From Chloroflexota bacterium (GTDB lineage: Bacteria > Chloroflexota > Anaerolineae > Anaerolineales > DRMV01): a DNA stretch of 17,502 nucleotides. The DNA lies in assembly GCA_013153335.1 (NCBI GenBank), contig JAADEP010000007.1:1-17502 (forward strand). The letters run 5' to 3'. Made by a program: the position numbers and the translations under genes. Below the pieces are notes generated by a model. The model made no database searches and was not told where the DNA came from. It saw only the letters and a program-made list of their open reading frames with translations. This document shows positions 1-6,717 of this stretch, one piece after another. Within the stretch, counting starts at the first letter, position 1, and each line of letters begins with the position of its first letter.

Positions 1-32
1 CGCGCCCGGTGGGGCCGGGGCCGGCAGCCCGC

Positions 33-58
33 GCCCGCGACCTCGCGTGGCCGCGGGC
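33..58 (-). terminator. GC-rich hairpin after the leftmost gene
   Basis: Bases 33-39 (GCCCGCG) can pair perfectly with 52-58 (CGCGGGC) around a 12-nt loop. The hairpin lies about 20 nt beyond the stop codon of the minus-strand gene that ends at 80, where a terminator would be expected. There is no T-tract on the minus strand after it, so intrinsic termination is doubtful. The rest of 1-79 is GC-rich sequence with no gene that I can support. Confidence 0.25.
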
Positions 59-79
59 CGTCGCCCAGCGAAGGGACGG

Positions 80-1093
80 CTACGCCGACCGCGCGCGCAG
101 CGCGTCCAGCCCTTCGGCCGGGTAGAGGTCGGACCACGCTTCGGCCGCGTACGTCGCGACGTCCTGGGGCTTGATCGCGTTGTCTCGGGCGGTCGAAGCG
201 AGCCACGCGCCCGCGGGCGTGGCCTGAAAGCCGTCTTCGGTCTCGCGATATAGCGCGACGTCGGTGGGGCTCAGCGCGTAGCTCGGGCTCCACGGCCAGG
301 CGAAGTACCCGAGGGCCGGGATGTTGAAGTTGACCGCGCGCCAGATCTGATACACCCGTCGCGCGAGGTCCGCGGCTTGCAACCCGGCCTTGGGACCGGG
401 GTCGAAGAGCCAGAATTCGGTATCCCAGAGCGCGAAGCCCCGCATGAGGTGGTAGATTTCGTCGGGAGTGAGGGGGGCTGCGGGTTGGAGCAAGAAGAAC
501 TCGGCCAGGGTCGGGGGCACACGGCGCTGGACGGGGGCCCCGCGCGGCCGCGGCAGGGGCGCGTCGGCCCAAAGCCCGACCCCAATGGGCTGGCCCCGGG
601 TGACCGCGCGCAAGGCCTGCACCATGGCCTGGTGCTGTTCCCAACGCGGCGCGGGTTTTTGCCGCGGTCGGGGCGGGTTCGGGGGCACGTCGTGCACGGG
701 AACGCGCAGCCACGTCACCCAGCGGCTCGCGTAGGGATGCAGGCGTTCGGCCACCCGCGCGGCCCAGCGCGCGGCTTCACGCGCGCGGCCAAACTCCGGG
801 ATGTCGTTCCACCACGGGGGCAGATGATCGGGGTCGGCCAGCACCAGCCACAAGGGTCGGGGCATGAGCGCGCGCAGCCAGGACTCCAGCGCGGCCCATT
901 GGGCTTCGTCCTCGCGCGTGGGCTCGGGCATGAGCCGGGCCCAATCCAGCACGATCACCCAATCGCGGTAAGGCAGGGTCTCAAGCCAGCTCGGCGAGAA
1001 ATCCGGGGCTCGGTCGGCCGGCGCCTTGAGGGCCACGCCCCACCCAAAGCCCTGGGGAAAGACGTACGTCGCCTGGACGCGTTCGTTCGGCAT
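80..1093 (-). CDS. Degenerate family-1 glycosidase-like protein (337 aa), probable pseudoenzyme
   Basis: The protein keeps several landmarks of the GH1 (beta-glucosidase) TIM barrel in order. FPQGFGWGVA (residues 12-21) resembles the family's N-terminal FPxGFxWG. A stretch at 80-96 (PLWLVLADPDHLPPWW) matches the 'P.VTLHHFDLPxWL' strand. Residues 108-131 (ARWAARVAERL, then WVTWLRVP) match 'FAEYAEVVFERFGDRVKYWITLNEP'. Residues 261-266 (LGYFAW) match 'GYFxWSLxDN'. Both catalytic glutamates appear lost: the NEP acid/base site reads RVP, and the position of the ENG nucleophile reads DPG (231-233). At 337 residues it is shorter than the usual 430-480. No signal peptide is seen, so it is probably cytosolic. 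It is the last gene of a four-gene minus-strand operon and starts 6 nt after the preceding stop, whose TGAGG may serve as ribosome-binding site. The GH1 relationship is inferred by motif alignment from memory; the function is unknown. Confidence 0.72.
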   Translation of the reverse strand: MPNERVQATYVFPQGFGWGVALKAPADRAPDFSPSWLETLPYRDWVIVLDWARLMPEPTREDEAQWAALESWLRALMPRPLWLVLADPDHLPPWWNDIPEFGRAREAARWAARVAERLHPYASRWVTWLRVPVHDVPPNPPRPRQKPAPRWEQHQAMVQALRAVTRGQPIGVGLWADAPLPRPRGAPVQRRVPPTLAEFFLLQPAAPLTPDEIYHLMRGFALWDTEFWLFDPGPKAGLQAADLARRVYQIWRAVNFNIPALGYFAWPWSPSYALSPTDVALYRETEDGFQATPAGAWLASTARDNAIKPQDVATYAAEAWSDLYPAEGLDALRARSA

Positions 1094-1099
1094 ATGGCC

Positions 1100-1255
1100 T
1101 CAGCGCATCAAGAGCTGCAGCAAGCTCGGGATGACCATCGACAGGATAATGAGCACGCCGATCACGGTCATCACTTGTTGGTAGCGCCGTCGACGGCGTT
1201 CGTACGCGCTTTCTTTGCTTGACGCCTTGCGCTTGCTGCTCTTCCGTTTGGCCAT
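1100..1255 (-). CDS. Small basic single-pass membrane protein (51 aa)
   Basis: This short gene was read directly from the minus strand. It has an ATG at 1255, a TGA at 1102-1100, and a strong Shine-Dalgarno AGGAGGT (1261-1267) five bases upstream of the ATG. The first 25 residues are very basic and rich in Lys, Ser and Arg (MAKRKSSKRKASSKES, then ERRRRR). A hydrophobic helix follows at about residues 28-50 (VMTVIGVLIILSMVIPSLLQLLM). By the positive-inside rule the basic tail should be cytosolic. It sits between the TIM-barrel/SnoaL gene and the GH1-like gene, with 27 nt before it and 6 nt after it, so co-transcription is very likely. I recognise no family. It might be a membrane anchor or partner for its soluble neighbours, but that is speculation. 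Confidence 0.8.
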   Translation of the reverse strand: MAKRKSSKRKASSKESAYERRRRRYQQVMTVIGVLIILSMVIPSLLQLLMR

Positions 1256-1282
1256 GGTCCACCTCCTTCCGACGGGAACACC

Positions 1283-2404
1283 TCACGCACCGAGCACGGT
1301 GTAGTAGGTGAAATGATAGTAGATGCGATCCTGCTCATCCAGCACCATGGTATCGCTGCCGCTCAAAATGCGCGGCCCGGGCGCGGCCGCTTGCCAGCTG
1401 AATTGGTGCCGGTTCTCGACCTGTTGGTGGCTCTTGAGGACGAAGACCGCGTCGGCCGCCACTTCGTTCAGGAACGTGGTGTACCACGCCCGGATTGCAG
1501 ACAACCCCCGCCGCGCGCCCCGCGGGGTGATATGGACCGCGTTGGGCGCGTAGAGCTCGACCACCGCGTCCACGTCGTGCTTGTTGAGCGCGGCGATGTA
1601 ACGCTCAACAATGTTTTGGGGCTCGGGTGGAGGCGGCGGCGAGGGGCTCCCCCAGTCGTAGTCCGCGATGGTGCGCCAAATGCTGGGGGGCAGCTGGGTG
1701 CGCGCGGGGTACCACTCCCAAAAATTCGCGCCGGGCAGCCCCAGGGTTTGCGCGGTGTGCAGGAACTCGTAGATTTCTTCCGCGGTGGGCTGCCAGCCGA
1801 ACGCGGGATAGGCCGAGCCCGTGGGTAGATAAGGCCGCCACGGCGAGAGGCTCTTGAACTCGGCCAGGCTTCGGCGCAATTGGGCCCCTGGGTTATGGGC
1901 CTGCACCCAATACACCTGGGGCATGTTGAGGTCCACCCGCTCGAGGAACTCGCGCCACGGAAAGCGGGGGTGATACGAAGGGAAGCGGTACGAGCTCAAG
2001 GCCAGGGGCACGTTGGGCAGCCCTTGGCGCAACGTGGTCATGTATTCGACCGCGGCCGCGTGCTTGTCTTTGTACTCGGTCTCCGCGTCGATCACAAACC
2101 CGTCCAGGTTCAGGTCGCGCACCCGACGGATCGCGATGTTGGCCTCGGCCTTGGGATCGCGGCCATAGATGTACTGCCAGCCCCACACGCGGATCCCGCG
2201 GCGCCGGAGCGCGTCGCGCACAGGCGCGACCAGGTCCCGCCGGGTGCCCCAATCGTAGTTGTACACGCCTGTACCGTCCGCGACTTTGATGATCACGTGG
2301 GTGAGTTTGGCCTGGGCCGCGACGTCCGCGATGCGTTCCGGGTTTCCGCCTTCGCAGCGGCTGACCTTCCAGATAAAAAAACCTTTTCCTTTGAGCGGGG
2401 CCAT
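1283..2404 (-). CDS. TIM-barrel glycosidase-like protein fused to SnoaL/NTF2-like domain (373 aa)
   Basis: Residues about 5-250 look like a (beta/alpha)8 barrel related to GH25-like or DUF4015-type glycosyl hydrolases. Visible landmarks are KGFFIWKVS near the N-terminus, HVIIKVADG, GIRVWGWQYIYG, the acidic strand GFVIDAETEY (D106 and E108 in a D-x-E arrangement), and NMPQVYW. A proline-rich linker (SPSPPPPPEP, about 254-263) leads to a C-terminal domain of about 110 residues with SnoaL/NTF2-fold hallmarks: IVERYIAALNKHDVDAVVELYAPNAV, then RGLSAIRAWY and a terminal beta-rich segment. No signal peptide is visible, so a role on secreted polysaccharide is not supported. I chose the ATG at 2404 over an in-frame ATG 33 nt upstream because a Shine-Dalgarno (GGGAGGCG) directly precedes it and it begins one base after the upstream gene's stop. 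The exact substrate and activity are unknown. Confidence 0.78.
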   Translation of the reverse strand: MAPLKGKGFFIWKVSRCEGGNPERIADVAAQAKLTHVIIKVADGTGVYNYDWGTRRDLVAPVRDALRRRGIRVWGWQYIYGRDPKAEANIAIRRVRDLNLDGFVIDAETEYKDKHAAAVEYMTTLRQGLPNVPLALSSYRFPSYHPRFPWREFLERVDLNMPQVYWVQAHNPGAQLRRSLAEFKSLSPWRPYLPTGSAYPAFGWQPTAEEIYEFLHTAQTLGLPGANFWEWYPARTQLPPSIWRTIADYDWGSPSPPPPPEPQNIVERYIAALNKHDVDAVVELYAPNAVHITPRGARRGLSAIRAWYTTFLNEVAADAVFVLKSHQQVENRHQFSWQAAAPGPRILSGSDTMVLDEQDRIYYHFTYYTVLGA

Positions 2405-2405
2405 G

Positions 2406-2990
2406 TTACGCCTCCCGAGATGGGGCCAAGGAGCCATCTAAGCCGAGTTCGGGCGCGATGCGGCGCATGGCTTCGATCACGTTGCCCACGTGCTCCCACA
2501 GATCCACGCCGAAATCCGCGACGGCTTCTTCCACCTCCGCGCGGTTCACGCCCGCGGCGAATGACTTGTCCTTCCACTTCTTTTTGACCGACTTGACCTT
2601 GAGATCGTGCAGCGATTTGGAAGGCCGCACCAAGGCCACAGCGGTGATCAAGCCGGTGATCTCATCGCACGCGCGCAGGGCCTTTTCCATGCGCGTTTGC
2701 GGCTGCACGCCGGTGCGCTCGGGCGCGTGCGCGAGGATCGCACGCACGATGGTCTCGGGCACCCCTCGCTCCCGCAAGATCGCCGCGCCTTTGATGGGGT
2801 GTTCCTCCATGTTGGGGTGGATCTCCCAATCAAAGTCGTGCAGCAGGCCGGTGATGCCCCAGGTCTCGACGTCTTCGCCCAGCTTTTCCGCGTAATAGCG
2901 CATGCACGCTTCGACCGCGAGCATGTGCCGGCGGAGGCTTTCGCTTTTGACGAATTCGTGAACGATGGCCAAGGCTTCGTCTCGGGTCAT
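2406..2990 (-). CDS. HD-domain phosphohydrolase (194 aa)
   Basis: This is a small metal-dependent phosphohydrolase of the HD superfamily. It has the ordered ligand set H22 (RHMLAVE), H51-D52 (GLLHDFDWE), H64 (EEHPIKGA), H88 (AILAHAPE) and D109 (ACDEITG). The pattern resembles single-domain 'HDIG/HD family hydrolase' proteins that are predicted to act on nucleotides or small phosphoesters; the substrate is not evident. The C-terminal part (about 123-194) is helical and rich in Lys and Glu. The start at 2990 is well supported by AGGAGGCG ending four bases upstream. It is the first gene of the four-gene minus-strand operon, about 30 nt downstream of a perfect -10 box, and its stop is one base from the next start. 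It is predicted to be cytosolic. HD proteins of this type are widespread, so the family assignment is firm but the role is open. Confidence 0.88.
   Translation of the reverse strand: MTRDEALAIVHEFVKSESLRRHMLAVEACMRYYAEKLGEDVETWGITGLLHDFDWEIHPNMEEHPIKGAAILRERGVPETIVRAILAHAPERTGVQPQTRMEKALRACDEITGLITAVALVRPSKSLHDLKVKSVKKKWKDKSFAAGVNRAEVEEAVADFGVDLWEHVGNVIEAMRRIAPELGLDGSLAPSREA
2409..2416 (-). promoter_or_regulatory. Ribosome-binding site that decides the start at 2404
   Basis: The minus strand reads GGGAGGCG, then TAAC, then ATG. The Shine-Dalgarno lies inside the last codons of the HD-domain gene, whose stop TAA (2408-2406) falls between it and the ATG. This suggests translational coupling and excludes the longer in-frame start at 2437. 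Confidence 0.7.
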
Positions 2991-3019
2991 GTTCGCCTCC
3001 TGGGGGAGGTGTTCGATAG

Positions 3020-3025
3020 ATTATA
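3020..3025 (-). promoter_or_regulatory. -10 box TATAAT of the HD/TIM-barrel operon
   Basis: A perfect TATAAT on the minus strand lies 30 nt upstream of the HD gene's start. No good -35 is found at the normal distance. TTCACA (3046-3051) would need a 20-nt spacer. The site falls in the short gap between the YkgJ-like gene and this operon, where a promoter is expected. Confidence 0.6.
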
Positions 3026-3079
3026 CCGCCGGTTGGCCGGCGCTTTGTGAAGAAATTCTAAAGAAGCGCGGGCCCTTCC

Positions 3080-3817
3080 CTAGGGCTCGTGCACAGAGGA
3101 TGCCGCGTTGTCGCTTTCTTCATCCGGAAAAGGCAATTCCGCGAGCACCGCGTAGATGCCGTGCTTGGGGAAGTCTTCGGGCCGGGCGGGCCGCAGTCGT
3201 CCATCCCGGGGTCGCACCCAATAATAGCCGCCGTCTCGGTGCAGCAGCGGGATTTCGCGGTGGCGGCGGCCAAAGACCCGCCGCATCTGGATGCTGTGGT
3301 AGCGGAACGTTTCCCGCTCGTGGGGGTAGAGCGCGAACAGGCGCTCGTAGGTGCGCACAAAGGCTTCGCGAAAGGCCGGGCGCACCCGGTCTAAGTGGCT
3401 GATCACCCAGCAGCGGTCTTCGTATGGCCAATAATACGTCAGGCCGAGGAACTCGCCCTCGCGGCTCAGGTAAGGGAAGAAGGGGAAGGCCCGGCACACG
3501 ATCGAGCGGAACCCGCGTTCGCGCGCACACGCGGCCAAACCCTGGCACATCACCGGCAGTTGCCCGCGCGGGGTCTCGTCCCACAACCGGCGTGTCTCCG
3601 CGTCCGTCGGGCCGAGCCAAGGGCGCCACATCTCGCTGTGCCGCACCACAAAGGCCCACTCCTCCCCATACATCGTGGGGACCGCGTGCCGGGTGTCGCA
3701 GCAAAAGGGCACGCCGTAGGCATTGTGCGGCGCGCACTTCAGGCCGCAGTCGCCGTCCACCACGGGTTCGTCAAAAGCGGCATACAGACTCGCGAAGTCT
3801 TCCGCGCGCGGGGGCAT
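3080..3817 (-). CDS. YkgJ-like cysteine-cluster protein (245 aa)
   Basis: This is a cytosolic protein with a cysteine pattern like the YkgJ/UPF0153 group, which is predicted to bind zinc or an iron-sulfur cluster. It has CGLKC (C24, C28), FCCD (C39, C40), CQGLAAC (C91, C97) and VCRAFPFFPYL (C108), the last resembling the family's 'CRxFPF' signature. C136 is an extra cysteine. The C-terminal half (about 140-245) has no cysteine and is rich in Arg, Tyr and Phe. The family has no settled function. The start is supported by a modest GGAG (3826-3829) eight bases upstream. It lies between the large FeS oxidoreductase gene (62 nt upstream) and the HD operon, all on one strand. It could be co-transcribed with the oxidoreductase and help with metal or cluster handling, which is only a guess from context. 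Confidence 0.7.
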   Translation of the reverse strand: MPPRAEDFASLYAAFDEPVVDGDCGLKCAPHNAYGVPFCCDTRHAVPTMYGEEWAFVVRHSEMWRPWLGPTDAETRRLWDETPRGQLPVMCQGLAACARERGFRSIVCRAFPFFPYLSREGEFLGLTYYWPYEDRCWVISHLDRVRPAFREAFVRTYERLFALYPHERETFRYHSIQMRRVFGRRHREIPLLHRDGGYYWVRPRDGRLRPARPEDFPKHGIYAVLAELPFPDEESDNAASSVHEP

Positions 3818-3834
3818 AGCCGCGGCTCCAATGC

Positions 3835-3865
3835 GCCGCGGGCAGGTTCGGGGCCTGCCCGCGGC
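3835..3865 (-). terminator. Perfect 12-bp hairpin between two minus-strand genes
   Basis: Bases 3835-3846 (GCCGCGGGCAGG) are exactly complementary to 3854-3865, with a 7-nt loop. The hairpin begins 13 nt after the stop codon of the FeS oxidoreductase and ends just before the Shine-Dalgarno of the YkgJ-like gene. It has no U-tract on either strand. It may be a weak or Rho-assisted terminator, or an intercistronic stability hairpin, rather than a classical intrinsic terminator. Confidence 0.45.
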
Positions 3866-3878
3866 TTACCAGCATGGG

Positions 3879-5891
3879 TTAGTTCCCTTGCTCGACCAGG
3901 TTCTCGGCGACCAGCTCCGCGATGTCCTTGACCTGCATCTCGCTCTTGAGCTCTTTGGCCGCGTCGGTCAGCATAATCATGCAGAACGGGCACGCGACCG
4001 CCAGCGTGTCCGCGCCTGTGCTTTGGGCTTCTTGGAACCGGGTGAGGTTGATGCGCTTGGGCCCGCTCTCTTCCTTCCAGATCTGCGCGCCGCCCGCGCC
4101 GCAGCAGAAGGACGTGCGCCGGTTATGGGGCATTTCGGTGAGCTCGCCCACGGTCTGCGACACGATAAAACGCGGCGCGTCGTAGGTGTTGTTGTAGCGG
4201 CCCAGGAAGCACGGGTCGTGATACGTGGCCTTGAGCGCGGCCTCGTTCTTGACCCGCACCTTGCCTTCGCGCAGCAGCTGTTCGATCAGCTCGGTGTGAT
4301 GCATCACCTCATAATGCCCGCCAAAAGCCGGGTATTCGTTCTTGAGCGTGTGCATACAGTGCGGGCAGGTGGTCACAATGCGCTTGGCGCCAACTTCGTT
4401 GAGGGTCTCGATGTTCGCTTGGGCCAGCTCATAGAAGAGGTACTCGTGCCCGGCCCGGCGGGCCGAGTCGCCGGTGCACATTTCGCGCTCGCCCAGGACC
4501 GCGAAGTTCACGCCCGCGGCCTTGAGGATTTGCGCGAACGCGCGCGCGGTCTTCTGCGCGCGCGCGTCGGTCGAGGGCGCGCATCCGACCCACCACAGCA
4601 CCTCGAAGTCGGGGTTCTCGTCCACCGTGGGGATGTCCAGGCCTTCGGCCCACTTCATCCGCTCTGAAGGCGGCACGCCCCACGGGTTGCCCGCGGTTTC
4701 CATACCCCGGAACGCGTTGGTCCATTGCTCGGGGTAGTTGTCTTCCATTAAAACCTGGCCGCGGCGGATGTCGATGATGTCCAGCGCGGGCTCGTTGCTC
4801 AAGGGGCAGATCGCGACGCACGCGCCGCACGTGGTGCATGCCCACAGGGCCTCCTCGTCGAGCACCGTGCCCAACAAGGGGATCTCGGCCAAGGGGTTAT
4901 CGCCGTTCTTGAACTCGACCTCGTTTAAGGTGTAGCGTTTGTTGATTTCAATGGCGGATGGTGAGAGTACTTTGCCGGTTTGATACGCGGGGCAGACTTC
5001 TTGGCAACGCATGCACATGATGCACGCGTAGGGGTCCATGAGCTGGGTCCATTTGAGGTCCTGGAACGTGGTCGCGCCGAATTGCTCGATGGATTCGTCC
5101 TCGAAATCCAGGGGCTCCAGCTCGATCAGGGTCTGCTTCTCGGGCTTGAGCAAAAAGTTGAGGAAGCCGAAGATCAGGTGGATGTGCTTGGACCGCGGGA
5201 AGTAGGGGATGAAAGCCAGGATGAGGCCGAGCGCGATCCAGAAGGAAAGGTGTTCCGCGACCACGAGCGCGGATTCGGGCCAGCCTTGCCACAAGGTCGC
5301 GACCGCGCTGGCAAAGGGCTGCCAGGGATCGGGGCCTTCCCGGGCGATTTGGAACGACTCGCCCAAGAACCGCGCGCCCACGTGGAAGAGGATGAACAGG
5401 CCCACGATGAGCGAATCCCGGGGGATGCCGGTGCGGGCCTTGGGGTGCACCAGCACATCCTCCCGAATTTGCAGCGCGGGGGACTTTAGCACAAAGCGCC
5501 GGATGAGGAGCGCGCTCATACCGATGAGCGCGGCCACGCTGATGACGTCCGCGATCAGGCGGTAGAGGTTGCCAATGAGGCCTTGGCCCAAGAAGTGGAA
5601 GTTGGGGATGTAGGCCTCGAGCACGTCCCCCAGGTTGACGAGCAGGTAAAACATGAAGGCCCACGCGACGAACGCGTGGAACAGGCTCGCCCAGGGCCGG
5701 GTGAAGAACACCCGCCGCAGGGTCGCCCATTCAGTGATCGCGTGCCAAAGCCGGCGTCGGGCCACAGACCAATCGGGTTGGCCCCGGCCCGAGGTAATGA
5801 TGCGATACAGCCGTTTGGCCTCTCGATAGCCGGCCCACGCCGTGAGCAGAACCGCGAGGGCAAACAGGATCTTCTCTGGCCAGGTAAGCAT
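3879..5891 (-). CDS. Membrane-anchored HdrD/EMO-type Fe-S oxidoreductase (670 aa)
   Basis: The protein probably passes electrons between a soluble donor (such as electron-transfer flavoprotein) and the quinone pool at the inner face of the membrane. The N-terminal ~245 residues are a NarI/HdrE-like membrane domain with about five or six helices and candidate heme histidines (for example H72, H170, H214). Two 4Fe-4S motifs follow: CIMCMRCQEVC (C290-C300) and CTTCGACVAIC (C352-C362). Two CCG-type cysteine-rich domains complete it: C437, C472, C509 and C512, then C561, CCG at 596-598, C634 and C637. This order matches fused HdrE-HdrD-like proteins, including the EtfAB:menaquinone oxidoreductase group. 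No etfAB or acyl-CoA dehydrogenase genes lie in the window, so the electron donor is not shown by context. The start is supported by AAGGAG (5898-5903) six bases upstream. All expected cysteines are present. Confidence 0.9.
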   Translation of the reverse strand: MLTWPEKILFALAVLLTAWAGYREAKRLYRIITSGRGQPDWSVARRRLWHAITEWATLRRVFFTRPWASLFHAFVAWAFMFYLLVNLGDVLEAYIPNFHFLGQGLIGNLYRLIADVISVAALIGMSALLIRRFVLKSPALQIREDVLVHPKARTGIPRDSLIVGLFILFHVGARFLGESFQIAREGPDPWQPFASAVATLWQGWPESALVVAEHLSFWIALGLILAFIPYFPRSKHIHLIFGFLNFLLKPEKQTLIELEPLDFEDESIEQFGATTFQDLKWTQLMDPYACIMCMRCQEVCPAYQTGKVLSPSAIEINKRYTLNEVEFKNGDNPLAEIPLLGTVLDEEALWACTTCGACVAICPLSNEPALDIIDIRRGQVLMEDNYPEQWTNAFRGMETAGNPWGVPPSERMKWAEGLDIPTVDENPDFEVLWWVGCAPSTDARAQKTARAFAQILKAAGVNFAVLGEREMCTGDSARRAGHEYLFYELAQANIETLNEVGAKRIVTTCPHCMHTLKNEYPAFGGHYEVMHHTELIEQLLREGKVRVKNEAALKATYHDPCFLGRYNNTYDAPRFIVSQTVGELTEMPHNRRTSFCCGAGGAQIWKEESGPKRINLTRFQEAQSTGADTLAVACPFCMIMLTDAAKELKSEMQVKDIAELVAENLVEQGN

Positions 5892-5988
5892 GGTGCGCTC
5901 CTTGGAAGGGTCCTCGAAGGCGCGAGGCCTTCGTCCGCGAGCCGTTTCGGCCTGGGTTCGGGGCCGAAGGTAGGTTCAGGATGGAGAT

Positions 5989-5997
5989 ATTGTACCA
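5989..5997 (-). promoter_or_regulatory. Extended -10 promoter of the FeS oxidoreductase gene
   Basis: The minus strand reads TGGTACAAT, a TGn-type extended -10 with the box TACAAT at 5989-5994. No -35 is recognisable. It lies about 100 nt upstream of the start codon, giving a leader of about 90 nt. The call rests on sequence likeness and position only. Confidence 0.45.
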
Positions 5998-6214
5998 AAA
6001 GCCGCATTGCGCGCGTGGGCCTCCCCGCGAACTAAGAGCAAGATGTGCGTTTTGTCGTATGGCCGCGCGGTCTGGGTTGGGGCCGTGGGCCCTTGGGGCC
6101 GATTTCTTTCTCAGGATGTGACCTTATCCCCGGCTCTTGCGTCTAAATGCAGGGGTCTTCGGCAGAAGCAGCCCGAAATCGGCAAAGCGCCGCGCGCGAA
6201 GCGCGAAGTTGATG

Positions 6215-6220
6215 TATAAT
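6215..6220 (+). promoter_or_regulatory. -10 box TATAAT before the small membrane protein gene
   Basis: A perfect TATAAT ends 20 nt before the ATG at 6241, so the leader would be only about 13-15 nt and would include the weak Shine-Dalgarno GAGGGTGG. There is no -35-like hexamer at 16-18 nt upstream; the sequence there is GCGCGC-rich. Confidence 0.55.
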
Positions 6221-6240
6221 CGAGGCGGCGAGGGTGGACC

Positions 6241-6675
6241 ATGGCGAAAGAAACGCAAGCTTTACCTGCAGGCCCGGAGGTGACCAAGGCGCCTTCGGGC
6301 AGGTGGAAGTGGTACGGGCTGGCTGGGGTGATCGCGCTGCTGCTCTTGTGCGGCGGGGTCACGTGGTGGTTGATGTTGCCCACCACGCCCACAGCCCGCA
6401 TTCGGGATATCGTCATCATCTTCCTGGCCCTGGTCGGCTTTTTGACCAGCGTCGCGTTGGTCATTCTGTTGGCCCAATTGGCCGTGCTCATCCATATGCT
6501 GCACGAAGAGCTGAAGCCCATCTTGCACAGCACCCAAGAGACGGTGAGCACGGTCCAGGGGACGGTGAACTTCGTGAGCAAGCACGTTGCCGAACCCGTG
6601 ATCAAGATGAGCAAGTATGTGGCCATGGCCCGGGCGGTGGCGACGGTTTTGCGGACCCGCCCTCGGCGCCGTTGA
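6241..6675 (+). CDS. Two-helix membrane protein, DUF948-like (144 aa)
   Basis: A short polar N-terminus (1-23) is followed by two hydrophobic helices at about 24-46 (WYGLAGVIALLLLCGGVTWW) and 56-82 (IVIIFLALVGFLTSVALVILL). After them comes an amphipathic segment (about 84-126) with the spaced Thr/Val pattern HSTQETVSTVQGTVNFVSKH. This layout resembles DUF948-like proteins, which often neighbour YtxH genes, as here. The C-terminus is very basic (RTRPRRR). The function is unknown. A structural or envelope-associated role is usually assumed for such pairs, but nothing in the sequence proves it. The ATG is preceded by the weak site GAGGGTGG and lies 20 nt from a TATAAT box. The stop is 42 nt before the ytxH-like start, so the two genes are very likely one transcript. 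Confidence 0.75.
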   Translation: MAKETQALPAGPEVTKAPSGRWKWYGLAGVIALLLLCGGVTWWLMLPTTPTARIRDIVIIFLALVGFLTSVALVILLAQLAVLIHMLHEELKPILHSTQETVSTVQGTVNFVSKHVAEPVIKMSKYVAMARAVATVLRTRPRRR

Positions 6676-6717
6676 GTCACGAGATCTTGAATCCTTCGCG
6701 AACTTAGGAGGGTGGCC

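Larger units (their letters stand above)
5892..6240. other. Divergent intergenic region
   Basis: These 349 bases separate the minus-strand oxidoreductase from the plus-strand membrane-protein/YtxH pair. They hold one likely promoter for each direction, a TTCGGCC/GGCCGAA inverted repeat near 5946-5968 in the leader of the oxidoreductase, and a GGGGCC-rich patch near 6078-6100. I see no convincing gene, tRNA or small RNA in it. Confidence 0.5.

Noticed and set aside
5892..6240. A tRNA or small RNA in the divergent intergenic region, suggested by short GC inverted repeats.
   Set aside because: No cloverleaf, terminator or conserved RNA core can be assembled; the repeats are short and expected by chance at this GC content.
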